Positions 46,532 through 57,063 of a stretch of 64,000 nt of DNA are shown piece after piece. The stretch lies in NCBI GenBank assembly GCA_949825045.1, contig OX463820.1, positions 6,708,501 through 6,772,500 of the forward strand, read 5' to 3'. The notes below the pieces were generated by a model. That model saw only the letters and a program-made list of their open reading frames with translations. It was not told the origin of the DNA and did not search any database. Position 1 is the first letter of the stretch. Every line of letters begins with the position of its first letter. The DNA comes from Argyresthia goedartella (taxonomy: Eukaryota; Arthropoda; Insecta; Lepidoptera; Argyresthiidae). A program made the position numbers and the translations under genes.

Positions 46532-47178
46532 TGCAAGCCTGGAATTTACAGATATGAACAACTATTAATTTATAACTACTAGATCACAATTACCTATTAG
46601 GATTATTATGTTTTTAATGTATTGTGAACATTAACACTCAGGGATTATCTACAGTCTCAAATAACGGGTTAAAATAACAATACCTACTGACTTGCAATCA
46701 ATTGCTCACCTTGTTTACAGATAAATCTCACAATGAATGTAACTACTTACCTGCCTAGCTACAATAGTTGTGCAATAGATATTACTTACAGTTATAGCTA
46801 AACATTACAAATAAATGATATCGATTTTGAACATTAATGAGTGTACTAAATAGTCATACAATATGCGCATTAACGGCATAAATGTTCTAATCAATAGCGG
46901 CAATGAAGTTAACCTCTCAGTATTTAACTGAGTTAATTAGTTTGTAAGTAATAAATAGTAATTAAAGTGAGTGTACCAACCTTTTATTTCATAATTAATA
47001 CTACCTGAATATGAATGAGTACTGGGCTTTCCAATTAAATACAACCTCTAACCCTAATAATTAATGTCCACGAAGCACATTGGATCTCAGGATTCCTTTG
47101 TTCTTTCACTATCACGTTTTCACCAACGAAACAGCTCCGCAAACAGCATTCAATGAAGTTAGATGTCGTATTCGAGCA
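46532..47178 (-). mobile_element. BEL-2 untranslated leader
   Basis: About 650 bp between primer site and the gag-pol ATG, A+T-rich and non-coding; packaging signals would be expected here. Confidence 0.7.
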
Positions 47179-47195
47179 TCCGGCTCGAAGGACCA
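47179..47195 (-). promoter_or_regulatory. BEL-2 primer-binding site, complementary to tRNA-Tyr
   Basis: Minus strand gives TGGTCCTTCGAGCCGGA immediately after the 5' LTR. This pairs with the 3' end of insect tRNA-Tyr (acceptor CTCGAAGGA plus CCA), as I recall that tRNA sequence. Confidence 0.8.
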
Positions 47196-47439
47196 TGTTG
47201 TGAATTGAGCTAATTTATTTTTGAAGATTTGGGCAGAAGAAAGAAAACACTCCTTTGCACACGTATTAGATTTATCTATTGAGAAAGAGCATTCAAGAAC
47301 GCCTGTCACTTGTTACAGAGCAACATTCGCAGTAATTGTAAACACGTTTACACAGGCGTCGGTAATTTTAATGTATGTACTAACATTTAACAATAACTTA
47401 AATTAACTAGGACTTATATATAGGCTTCATTTCTGAACA
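47196..47439 (-). repeat. BEL-2 5' LTR
   Basis: 244 bp, same sequence as 41000-41243 by eye. Confidence 0.95.
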
Positions 47440-47444
47440 TATGC

Positions 47445-48864
47445 CTTAGTCAATAGGGGCGACCGCGGCCGCGGTAAGTAGTGGTTTATTATTGTCAGGC
47501 GGCGAGCGGTCCTGAGAGAAATAAAGTTAGAGATAGGTAATCACTATCAATGATGTCCTAATCGGAATGATCTCACCACGTTGGTGTGTTTAGCGGTGGT
47601 GGTGGAGGCAGTAGCGTTGAGGGTGTGTTGCGTAGGCGTCGCTCGCTGCCGGCCTGTCGCTGCGTGACTCAGACGTGCACCTGGCCTAGAATTCTAGGGC
47701 TTGCACAGATGGGATGCCTAAGAGTATCGCGCAGTTCTCTGGGCATTCAATACACTTGACCGCACTAGTATCATCACTTAAATGCGCGGTATTGCACAGA
47801 TGGGGTGCCTAGATGGATCGCGCACATTCCCCAGGTAACCCTTACAGAAACACGCGGTATAAGCCAGTCTCGTTTTCGGGCCTCCGGAGGCAGAACAAAA
47901 GCCGCGCGCCGGGGATGAAAACTATTGTTTGTTTAAATGCGTTTGCGAGATCTCGGGGGGACACGTCCGTTCGGTCCGGCAACACAAACGCCACTCTGTA
48001 AAATTTAGGCCCTAAGTTTAATTATTTGTTTCTTTTCTTTAGTTTTAAGCTTAAGTGAAAACCTTGTGTCCTATAAGTAACTATAACTTGAATAAGACTC
48101 CTGAGGAAGACACTGGTCTATGCAACAGTTTTTGACTAGCGTAAAGCCCAGGGCCACATAAAATATTGTATCTAGTTTAATGGAAATAAATGAATAATCT
48201 TATCGTTTATTATATAATGTGTAAAGATTTTTTAACAGTCATGAAATTTTATATTTTCTATAATTTTCTATAACTCTATTTTTACGAATTCCAAACGTTG
48301 CCCAGTCATCCAATTTAGATTTAGCGTTGTTGCCACTAACTTTCTTTAATTTAAAAACTTTATTGAATTCTGTTTGAATAATGTTGAAGAAGTCTGAATA
48401 GATTTAGTTCGGGGTTCTGTTCATTAAAATCCGGTACTGGTAAATTTATATTCAAGTTTTATACGTCTCTTGTCTGAATAGGTTTATTAAATGATGGATC
48501 AGACTTATCCTTACAAGCAATTATCACACAAATGTCACACAGCCCAGTCTTAAATGTCATTTTATTGTAGGTATATTCTGTCCTGTTGGCTCTTCGAAAT
48601 GTTTGACACCCACATTTGCCAAGTGTTACTATTGGATTCATTCGGCGACTTTCTTTTGAAATAGTGTTCTCTACTTGTCACCATCTGTCACAAAAGCCAG
48701 TTGTTCTATTTTTAACAAGAAAATGTTGGACCACTGAAGAAAAGTTAACTGTAGAAAGTGTAACTAAGTAGAACTAAGATTAACTACTTAAATTATGTAT
48801 AATTAGTGGGTGTACTTAATTATCGTGAGCGTGAGATATGTACTTATGTATGTATGTGAGATCG
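47445..48864. other. non-coding DNA right of BEL-2
   Basis: 47450-48000 is unusually GC-rich for the region. The first part (GATCTCACCACGTTGGTG at 47569-47586) resembles the leader of OTU copy A (GATCTCACCAGGTTGTTG, 39544-39561), so it is probably the displaced leader of OTU copy B. A short internal duplication is present (GCACAGATGGGATGCCTAAGAGTATCGCGCA and GCACAGATGGGGTGCCTAGATGGATCGCGCA, at 47704 and 47794). From 48001 no feature is recognised. Confidence 0.45.
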
Positions 48865-49522
48865 GAATAGGCTGACTATATTTACCTAAACTTCGGAGAA
48901 CCGACAGAAAATGGAGACTTCCTTGAAAAAAATATTGTTACCTATTTATTTCAATTCTCTGCAGGAAAGAGTGAATGAGGATTAACCTGAGTGATGCATT
49001 TTATGCACTTGCTATAGTTTGGTTAATTTGTGTTCATTTTGTATATAAGTAGGTAGGTATATAATATATACTTAAATAAATGAAAATTATTCATTGTAAC
49101 ATTTGCTTGTTTTATTTAACACATCCATGTTTCTTAACCTGAATTTCATACGACAGGGAAAAATCTGCAACTTGTATAGCAATTATTTTCCTTTCATTTC
49201 ATTTCAACATAAAAAAGTAAAATATATACTTGTTGTCAAAACGTCATGTATTCAATGATTTGATAGAACGGTTAGTTTAAGGATCGTTAATATACTTAAT
49301 TCGAACACAAGAATTAAAGTTAGACTATTTATTTCGGGTATTTCACGTCAAATCTGGAAATTGTAACTTTAGTTATAAATATAAAGGCTATTTTATCATC
49401 TTAAATCAAGCTTATTTCAACTTATTTAAGATTTATCCTGAATTCCGGGGAAAAAATGTCGTCGTAAAGTCTCCACTTTCTGTCTGTTCTCCGAAGTTTA
49501 GGTAAATATAGTCAGCCTATTC
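48865..49522 (+). mobile_element. inverted-repeat element with 56-bp arms
   Basis: Arms at 48865-48920 and 49467-49522 are reverse complements with two mismatches (GAATAGGCTGACTATATTTA ... GGAGACTT). The 546-bp interior is A+T-rich and non-coding. It looks like a MITE; target duplication not resolved. Confidence 0.8.
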
Positions 49523-49603
49523 AGATATCTATATGAGACAAGAAAAAAAATGCTGTTTAAAGGTTAATATGAAATCGGGTATTTTATATTTGTGCAGTAT
49601 ATA

Positions 49604-49983
49604 TGGCACCGTAAGATTGTCGAAACCGTTAGTTTATAAACCAACGCGTTAGTTTGTAAACTATCGACAAATTGTAAACCAGACCGACAGGATTTAGAAT
49701 TAACGTTTATTTTGTTTTTACATGTCAACCTAAAACGAAGACTATTCGGGGGCTTCGCTGCGCTCGCCCCCTCCAGTCATCACCTGAGCTACAGCAGTGT
49801 TTGCCCTGGTATTTCGTTTGCAATACAAGTTCAAACCAGTTCACAATTTAACGGTTTTATTATAAACTAACGCGTGATATCGTAAGCAGCACGATACAGT
49901 TTACAATTTATCGATGTTTGTAAACTAAGGAGAGGAAAAACGCTAGATTATTAGCTAACGGTTTTGACAATCTTACGGTGACA
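49604..49983 (+). mobile_element. MITE family A, copy 2
   Basis: Same terminal repeats as 23346-23732 (TGGCACCGTAAGATTGTC / GACAATCTTACGGTGACA) and collinear interior, including ACATGTCAACCTAAAACGAAG and TTTGCCCTGGTATTTCG. Confidence 0.85.
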
Positions 49984-50280
49984 AATATAAGTATTTTTGA
50001 TTTAGTAATAAACCTCATAAATCTCTAGTTACTCAAAACAGAAAAATGTTTAGTTGAGAGCACAAAAAGTAGGCAAAACATGAAAACACCTTCACTTCTA
50101 ACCAGTTTGGTTGACACCCACTAGCGATTTTTTGACCTTGTCTTTTGCATGAAATTGTGTAATAGAAAATTTTATTATTCCATTTACTTTTTTCGGCAAA
50201 TGTTTTTGTATTTAACCGTTAGCTCGGCTTTTGTTTATACGAATGAAACAAATATATATCTAACAGAAATTCATCCATGA

Positions 50281-50286
50281 TTTATT
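50281..50286 (-). terminator. NSUN5 polyadenylation signal
   Basis: AATAAA on the minus strand 21 bases beyond the NSUN5 stop codon, giving a very short 3' UTR. Confidence 0.6.
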
Positions 50287-50307
50287 TTCGGTAAAAAATT
50301 ATGAAAC

Positions 50308-53300
50308 TCAAACATCTTCGGAAGGTTCATCTTGTTGCTTCTTTTTCCACTTCTTCTTAGGTGCTGTATATATTTCGTTGCTGACAGTTCCATCTTCAAC
50401 TTCTATGGGTTCATGATGTTTACGGTTTTTCTTCTTATTTTTTTTATTCAGTTCCTCTTCAACCACTGATTCCACATCCTCGGTTGGTTCAATGACTTCA
50501 TTGTGGCGATCCTCGACTTTGTCTCTTTTAAGTTTTTTCTTCTTTTTATTGGAAACATTGCTTACTTCTCTATCTTCTACAAAACTTTCGTCGTCTTCGA
50601 TGACATAATTTTTCTTTCTCTTAGTAACTTTATCAGGCACTTCATTTTCTTCCCGTTTACTTTCTTCAATCTCATGTTCGTCTCTAGAATTCTTATTTTT
50701 ACGAGATTTGATTCTCTTTTCAGTTGCCTCCACGATCTCAACCTCATTAGCATGCCTCTTCTTTTCCAGATATTCATTCTGCTTTTCCATATCTTTCTGA
50801 TCCCTATCTAGAACGGCTAGAAAGAATCCTGTGGTCAGATCTGAGTCTGGTTTGGCGTACATGCATCTTACTCCAATACTGCCGTACATGTTGGACCCAA
50901 AGTTGTTCCACTGGTCTTTGAGAAGTTCCTTCACGTCTTGCACTCTCCATTTAGCTCGGGAAACCTTCACTGTGTTTGTCACAACGCGTTCGTTTTCTTC
51001 CGGGTAGAGAGAGCAGGTGCTGTAGATGATTCGTTTGGTGTTGGGGAATGAGTTCATTGCGTGTTTTAGGAACTTCTCTTGGAGGGATGTCAGTTTGGCC
51101 AGGCGCGTGGGGTCGATGTAGTTGTGGACGCTGAAGTCCATACCTGCAAGATAGATAGATGAGTTTGTTCAAAATCTAACAAGTTAACATAACTAAACCA
51201 ATACATCACTAATTTAACATAAATTACAGTTATGACAGTTTCCGAGAATACAACTACAAGCTAAATAAACATATGCTAGTTAGGATAGGAAACCATGATC
51301 TATCTATAGGACATTACAGTCTTCACAAAATAAAAGGCCCGGTGACAGCGTCCGTGTCACTGACTTAATAAAGTTGAATTTAGTTTGGCCCACCAGGCCT
51401 TTTATTTTGTGAAGACTGTAGTCAGTAATATTTACCTGATCCAGAGCAGCTCGGGTCCAGCAAGATATATTCCACATTATCCAACTCCCCTCTCTTGATC
51501 TCAAGAGAATCTCTATGGATCGTCTCAACACACTTGGAACCAGTTTTCTCGACAAACTCGCAAAGAGTCGCGTATCTTTCTGCGTTGCGCTCGACCGCAT
51601 AGATTTTACCCTGAAACATTGTATCAAACTGTAGATGTTTAACTAATAGTGATAAACTCTAAAGTTATCCTATATCTTGTCTTATCTGATTTGCTTGAAT
51701 GTCATTTTCTCACCTCATTCCTCATGTAAGCAGCGAGCTGAGTGGTCTTCATGCCCGGCGCTGCACACATGTCTAACACTATGCTGCCTTGTGGCGGGGC
51801 AAGCAGGTGAACTGCCATGGTGGTTGCCTGCAAGAGAGACATTGAACAATAACATGAACTATAAATAAAACATTAAAACACACCTAACTCATTAATGAAG
51901 CCTCTTTGGGGGTTACAAATCATTTAAAACATTTGACTTACATTAGGACCTACTATAATGTAATAGGCACATTTAAGACATGGGACTCAAACTGGTATCA
52001 TGTTGTTTTGTATTAATATTAATATCAGTTGATTTTTAGTCAAATGGTCCCTTTACCATAAATTACTTTTAGATATGAGAGCCCTATATCTGCTGAGTCA
52101 TAGTATAATGATGATGACAAACCTTGTCTTGCAAAATGATCTTATTCTCCCAGTATAGTTGATGGTTGTGCATCTTTGTTCCTGGTGGAAAGACATAGAC
52201 GGTCTTTATGTGATAGTCTTGAGTGAAGTCATATTCGCCGAGCGTCTGTATCTGCTGCAGGTACTCATTATATGAACCGGAGGTGCATCTGACGAAGCGG
52301 TATTCTTCATCTTGAAATGCTCGAACTGCATCAGAGGTTGTCAGGAGATTTGTGTTGATGCGGACATATCTTGGCCTTCGTATGGCTAAGAAAAAAAAAA
52401 TGTGTTTGAAAAATCTTTTTTAAATAATGCAGCATAATAAAATATGAATGAATTGATTACCTACCTAAATGGCGTGTAGTGTCATAAGATAGAAAATTAA
52501 TGTGAAATCTAACAAATACAAGGAATTAAGTCCAGAGTAAAGATATTTATTTCATCACACATTAATTCAAAACACTCTTGTCTCTACATTATTTTATTAA
52601 AACACACCTTATTATTTTGTTACATTGTAATAATACTGCATAAGCATTCAGAGATAAATTAGTCTTGATCTGAACCCATACCATAAGCCATCATCACTAT
52701 TCATTTTGACTTTTTAGCACATCTATCATACTTTCAATTTACTTGATTTCCTGATGACAGGGGGTCACAAAGTTAATGTAGAACTGTTTCCATTAATTAT
52801 ATCAATTTAGGTACTCATCACTCTGCAATACAGTTATGAAGGTAGTTTAAATCATTCACACATTTGCACTGAAATTTAGCCTACATCACAATGGAATGTT
52901 AAACGCAAAGAGTTCTAACTAGTCTTGTTTCACATTTAAACTATGCTTGCTAGCAGTATTATAGTATGTACTTGGATCTATTTCATTCCCATCATCATCA
53001 TACTCCTTCTCTATATAGGCTCTGTATGCATACACACATATTATCGTATTTACAACAATCACAGCTGAAATTACAGACCATATGTTCCGAGTGAACTTAT
53101 CAACAGGGTAGTAGTCAGTAAGTATGTGTTGCACACTAAAGAACGCAACAAATGGAAGGGTGAACATTGCAACACTGTACAGGAACAACATTGCCAATGC
53201 ATATCCAGCAAACTGAGTGTGCTTTGGCATCAAAGGACCTTCACCAGAGGTAGATTCAGCCATTGTTGATAGATTAGATAATGTTTGTATTATATCTGCA

Positions 53301-53766
53301 AAAGAAAAAATAAATATTACCTTCAATCTTCACATCAGGGTTTTCCGCAGTGTACTGTTCGAACTTGTCTTTGTAAGAAGCTATTGTAAGCTCTGGTTTG
53401 CTTTTCCCGGGCAGTAACTTTTTGCCGAATAGCAATTCGGCTGCGAGAACCTTCGCTAGCCATGGGTCTAAGCGTGGTTCGTTCGCGAATAGGTTACAAT
53501 TTGCAAATAGTTTGTCAATGTGGGACGAGTGTTTTATTGTTTCAGTTATCAAAGCGTACAGCGCATTAGTCCTCTGTAAGTAGCACAAGTAAAGATATAA
53601 GAAATATTGGTCACATAAAGTTCTTTACAAAATTAATACTCACGAAGTGACGAAGTTTGTTATCGTATAACAAAGTTTTCACGCTACCGCCCTCGCTAGA
53701 CACTTTTTTAAATATATTTGCAGCAAGTTTGTACGGTCTCGGTACTTTAACAGAATGCTCGAACAT
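50308..53766 (-). CDS. NSUN5: 28S rRNA (cytosine-C5) methyltransferase NSUN5, six exons
   Basis: Coding exons on the minus strand: 53766-53644, 53573-53321, 52385-52123, 51827-51714, 51610-51436 and 51143-50308. All introns are GT-AG, the phases agree, and the total is 587 codons plus stop. NSUN5/Rcm1 methylates a conserved cytosine of 25S/28S rRNA in the nucleolus using S-adenosylmethionine. Seen: N-terminal NSUN5-specific region (exons 1-2), the PRYVRINTN start of the fold (exon 3), SAM-binding LDMCAAPGMKT at 231-241, DPSCSGSG at 303-310 with the product-release cysteine 306, and YSTCS with catalytic Cys353. After residue 423 a Lys/Glu-rich tail of about 165 residues has several KKKKK clusters and likely directs nucleolar binding. 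This tail is longer than I expect for vertebrate NSUN5. VMA21 lies in intron 2 and a 102-bp MITE in intron 5. Confidence 0.93.
51317..51418 (-). mobile_element. 102-bp MITE in NSUN5 intron 5
   Basis: Perfect 23-bp inverted ends starting CAGTCTTCACAAAATAAAAG, flanked by TA at 51315-51316 and 51419-51420 as in Tc1/mariner insertions. The right arm lies 15 bp from the exon 5 donor. The RNA can fold into a strong hairpin with a 56-nt loop. Confidence 0.85.
52919..53263 (-). CDS. VMA21: V-ATPase assembly factor VMA21, nested in NSUN5 intron 2
   Basis: Single-exon coding region, ATG at 53261-53263 to TAG at 52919-52921, 114 residues, the usual size of the family. VMA21 sits in the ER membrane and chaperones assembly of the V0 sector of the proton-pumping V-ATPase. 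Two hydrophobic segments (residues about 20-44 and 61-83) are separated by a short polar loop containing DYYPVDKFTRNIW; both tails are hydrophilic and the C-terminal one is acidic then polar. No dilysine ER-retrieval signal like that of yeast is present at the C-terminus (ends KQD). A good acceptor (CTTTTGCAG) at 53296-53304 precedes the ATG by 32 nt. The 5' exon must therefore be upstream, perhaps shared with NSUN5, or the transcript starts inside the intron. Confidence 0.93.
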   Translation of the reverse strand: MAESTSGEGPLMPKHTQFAGYALAMLFLYSVAMFTLPFVAFFSVQHILTDYYPVDKFTRNIWSVISAVIVVNTIICVYAYRAYIEKEYDDDGNEIDPSTYYNTASKHSLNVKQD

Positions 53767-54082
53767 CGTTTATGTGCGACAGAAACACAAAAATATTCTT
53801 CACTTCATCACGAGACAAATGTCAGTAAAAGAGGTAGGTTAGAAAGAACCACAGAGTCACAGAACACAATTACTCTGACGAGCACAGAGTACATTATTGA
53901 GTTAGAACCTAAGAAGGATACCCAGTTGAAAAAAATATCTGGGTCGGATGTGTTCAAATACAAGCTATGCTTTTCTTTGATCTCTTTTTCGAAGACATCA
54001 TTATGGTGAGAACCTCAAATGGTATTTACGCAATTTACCTGGGTGTTTTGGGTGGAGGAAACTCGGGTAGATAAGCCGTATT
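53767..54082. promoter_or_regulatory. NSUN5 upstream region
   Basis: Non-coding between the NSUN5 start and a dispersed repeat at 54083. The promoter is inferred by position; no TATA box seen. Confidence 0.3.
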
Positions 54083-54440
54083 AGGGTTCCTTACCCGAAG
54101 AGTGCCGAACGGGACCCTCTTACTAAGCCTCCGCTGTCCGTCCGTCCGTCCGTCCGTCTGTCACCGGGCTCTACCGGATCAACCGAAATAGTTAGAGCTG
54201 AAATTTTCACAGATGGTGTATTTCTAATGCCGCTATAACAAAAAAAAATGAAACATACTGGTTTCTAAGAATTAAAATAAGTATCCAAACAATACATTAT
54301 TGGTATGGCCATTTTGTTTTATTTGTTTATCAGTGAAAACTGGACTCTCCCGATCTTATTGGAAAGGATTTTTAATTGCAGGTATAGAGTTTTGTGCTTA
54401 GTTATTTGTCATTATACGATTAATAATAGCTCACCTTTAT
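54083..54440 (+). repeat. dispersed GGGTTCCGTACCC repeat, 3'-shortened copy
   Basis: AGGGTTCCTTACCCGAAGAG ... CCGTCCGTCCGTCCGTCCGTC ... ACTGGACTCTCCCGAT, collinear with 17619-17980. Confidence 0.8.
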
Positions 54441-55184
54441 TTCGTCTTTTAACACATCGACAATAACTTGACAGGTTTCTGGTACTATGAGACTTATTGC
54501 TTGCTTCGATACTCTGAACAAATATTGTAAACTTCCCCTATTATAAGGAATCCCCGCTTGCTAAGAATCTCAGAGTGATAAAAAGTCTTTCTGTGAAATC
54601 GCCTTTCTAAATTTGGTATCATTTTTTATTATTTTTGAGCCAATCATGTTTATTAAAAACTCAAAATCAACGGGCGACATGCGAGTGAAGTTTTTGTATT
54701 TTCCACTGGTATATTGAAACTTTAAATCTTGCAGCAATGCTCTTGCACCATAGTTGTTTCTGTTTCTAAATACTTCAAGTTCCTACCAACGGCGTCTACG
54801 TCTGGACTTTAGTTTTCTTGAAATACTATCAATAACGATGTAAGAGGCGCACGTCACTGCTAAATTCAGAGCAATTGCGAACGACGACATGGCTGAATTG
54901 CATGAGAGGTGGTAATGAACTGAAATACACGTGTATCATCAGAATAGGAAAAGATACGGGGATCGGAGGAAATGTTTGTAGCGTCCACGAACTTTTTCTG
55001 ATACGCTGATACGATACGATTGTAAGTATAGATGCGAATTTCGACACGATACGGCTAGTGATACGGTATGGTCAAAATTGGCGTCCATACTTAGGATACA
55101 AATACTTGACAATGCGACGGAGATACGATACGCCAAAATGATACAAATGTGGACCCGGCTTAGACGTACATCAGTTCCCGTCTC
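54441..55184. other. non-coding, GATACG-rich segment
   Basis: No gene recognised. 54945-55150 is rich in GATACG motifs (CTGATACGATACG, ACGATACGGC, GAGATACGATACG), suggesting a repeat of unknown class. Confidence 0.4.
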
Positions 55185-55238
55185 GAGGGCGTACCATGCC
55201 GGTAAGGCATAAGTGCCTTACCGGCATGGTACGCCCTC
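55185..55238 (+). repeat. perfect 25-bp-arm hairpin at LINE 5' junction
   Basis: Arms 55185-55209 and 55214-55238 are exact reverse complements around TAAG. The right arm is LINE coding sequence; the left arm is an inverted duplicate. Confidence 0.9.
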
Positions 55239-55665
55239 TGCTCGGAGTCCAACAAGAAGAGACTCCGGGCCCAAGAAAACCTCTCCTTGCGTACCATCGT
55301 TGGCGCGCCTCGCTACGTGAGGAATGCAACGATCGCGAGAGACCTAGGATTGGAGACACTGGGCAAGTTCGTCCAGAGGCTGGCGACGAACATGTTCGCA
55401 CGGGCAGACGGCTCTCAACACCCGCTCGTGCGAGACCTGCCGCCGTACCACGCGCGCCCGCCTGACCGTCACCGCCTACCCCGAGACCTGGTTGCCGAGC
55501 CGGCAACACCCTCAGATTGAGGCCACAAAACCCATCTGAAAAAGACCTCAGCCACCCAATGACCTGGCCGTAGTCACGGCCAGCGGAAAACTCCGCGGAA
55601 GGGGGCCAATGCCCCGGTACCACAACCCCGCACCCTGGAAGGGGTGTGAGAATAAAACCTGATCG
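55214..55665 (+). mobile_element. 5'-truncated Jockey-type LINE 3' end
   Basis: Frame 55215-55520 (about 100 codons to TGA) matches the C-terminus of Jockey-type ORF2: ALPAWYALCSESNKKRL, then RTIVGAPRYVRNATIARDLGL, LGKFVQRLATNMFARA and HPLVRDLPPY. The GC-rich 3' UTR ends with GAATAAAACC near 55650-55660. No earlier domains remain. Confidence 0.8.
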
Positions 55666-56540
55666 GACCAAATCAATAGTTCAAACCACAGACCTACCAA
55701 ACATAAATAACATAATTGAACTAAAAAAAACGTTGCAAAAAAGAGTCGTATAAAATAGCTGCTGCATTCTAGTAGACGAGAAATGCGAGAAATATCGATA
55801 TCGATGGAAAATCGAGTTTGGAAGATGAGAACTCTTTGTTTGCAAGTCGTATTTACATAAATCAGTATGAGTATGTATGCTACACTTTACAACTTTTACT
55901 AAATTGTAAACAAATGTCTGTATATAAGTAAAAGTAAAACTAAGGCTTGAGCAATTTTATGTTCAGTAGGTAGGATGGTCCTGGGTATCGAGTTAATTCG
56001 GACGGATTGTAGTAACTATGTAAGTTTATAGAAATTAAAGTAAGAAGTGTTATGAATTTATATATATTGATTTCTAAATAATATTAATTTGTTTAAAAAA
56101 GCTACTCCATATGTATAAGCATATAAGCAACCCCTCCCATCAATGTTAACATTGAAGGTCAAAACATTCCTCATAAGAACAGCGTTAAATTTCTGGACGT
56201 CTTACTAGATCAGAAAATTTCAGACCTTCTCCACCTTAATTACATTAATAAAAAATATGAACGGGTTATTTCGATCATTAAAGTGCTTTGACATATATTG
56301 AGTATATTGAGATATCACTTATATATTAATTTTCGTTACGATTATTAACACCCACAAATATAGAAACGAAGACATAAATACGATAAGAAGTTACGCTCGT
56401 TCTGGTCAAAAACTGGTGCCATGATAAATACAAAACCTGCGGTACCCACACACATCGTCGGTCACTGAGAGCATCATTGCAGAAAACTTTAGAAAAGCAT
56501 TTTTGGATTTTGCACCGGAAAGCTGAAAATTCGTTGCCTT
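55666..56540. other. intergenic, nothing recognised
   Basis: A+T-rich; no gene or classified repeat. Confidence 0.4.
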
Positions 56541-56975
56541 TTTTAGCTGATCAAGACCACGATTAGTCAGACATATCAAGATATGACATTATTCAGGCAA
56601 TCAAGTCTATACCGAGTGGGAAATCACCAGGCCACGATGGGCTCTCAGCCGAACGCATAAAGTTTGCCTACAGTATTCTGCCGGATCTTCTAGCACTGCT
56701 ATTTAGAAGTAAACTACCTGCCGACTGACTTCACAAAAACAGTGGTTGTCCCGATACTGAAAAACCGACAGCTGGATTCATCGGTATGCCAGATCCGGCA
56801 ACACCATGTTGCAGACAGCTCTGGCACTCCGTGGAATATTACAGGAGGCATGGACGCGAGTCCTCCTGATGTAATATGAACATAATATATGTATAACTAA
56901 TTATTTTATTAAATTGAATCTGTTATTTTGTTGTATATGGCTCCGGCTGGAATAAAAGATAATTATTATTATAAA
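56541..56975 (+). pseudogene. decayed non-LTR reverse transcriptase fragment with ATT-type tail
   Basis: Plus-strand translation gives YDIIQAIKSIPSGKSPGHDGLS...RIKFAYSILPDLLALLF, then a TGA and, in shifted frames, KTVVVP. This is the 'K-S-P-G-x-D-G' N-terminal reverse-transcriptase block of LINEs. It is followed at about 56938-56975 by GGAATAAAAGATAATTATTATTAT, a LINE-like 3' end, so the middle is deleted. Confidence 0.65.
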
Positions 56976-57063
56976 TAAGAATTGGCTAATAAATAATAAT
57001 AATAAAAATGTTTTAATATTTTTTCCTCGAACTATATTTTTTTAAACTTACAACTTAGTTTTC

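Larger units (their letters stand above)
41000..47439 (-). mobile_element. BEL-2: complete, apparently intact BEL/Pao LTR retrotransposon
   Basis: 6440 bp on the minus strand, bounded by 244-bp LTRs (41000-41243 and 47196-47439) that I read as identical, and by a TATGC target duplication at 40995-40999 and 47440-47444. A tRNA-Tyr-complementary primer site, one uninterrupted gag-pol frame and a G-rich tract before the 3' LTR are all present. Nothing needed for retrotransposition is visibly broken. No env is seen. Confidence 0.96.

Noticed and set aside
53296..53320. 25-nt GT...AG interval as a real intron joining NSUN5 exon 2 to VMA21
   Set aside because: Far below the minimum intron length for insects, and NSUN5 exon 2 joins exon 3 in matching phase.
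55171..55671. Minus-strand frame of 166 codons
   Set aside because: It lies opposite the GC-rich Jockey fragment, whose plus-strand frame matches LINE proteins; the minus frame matches nothing I know.
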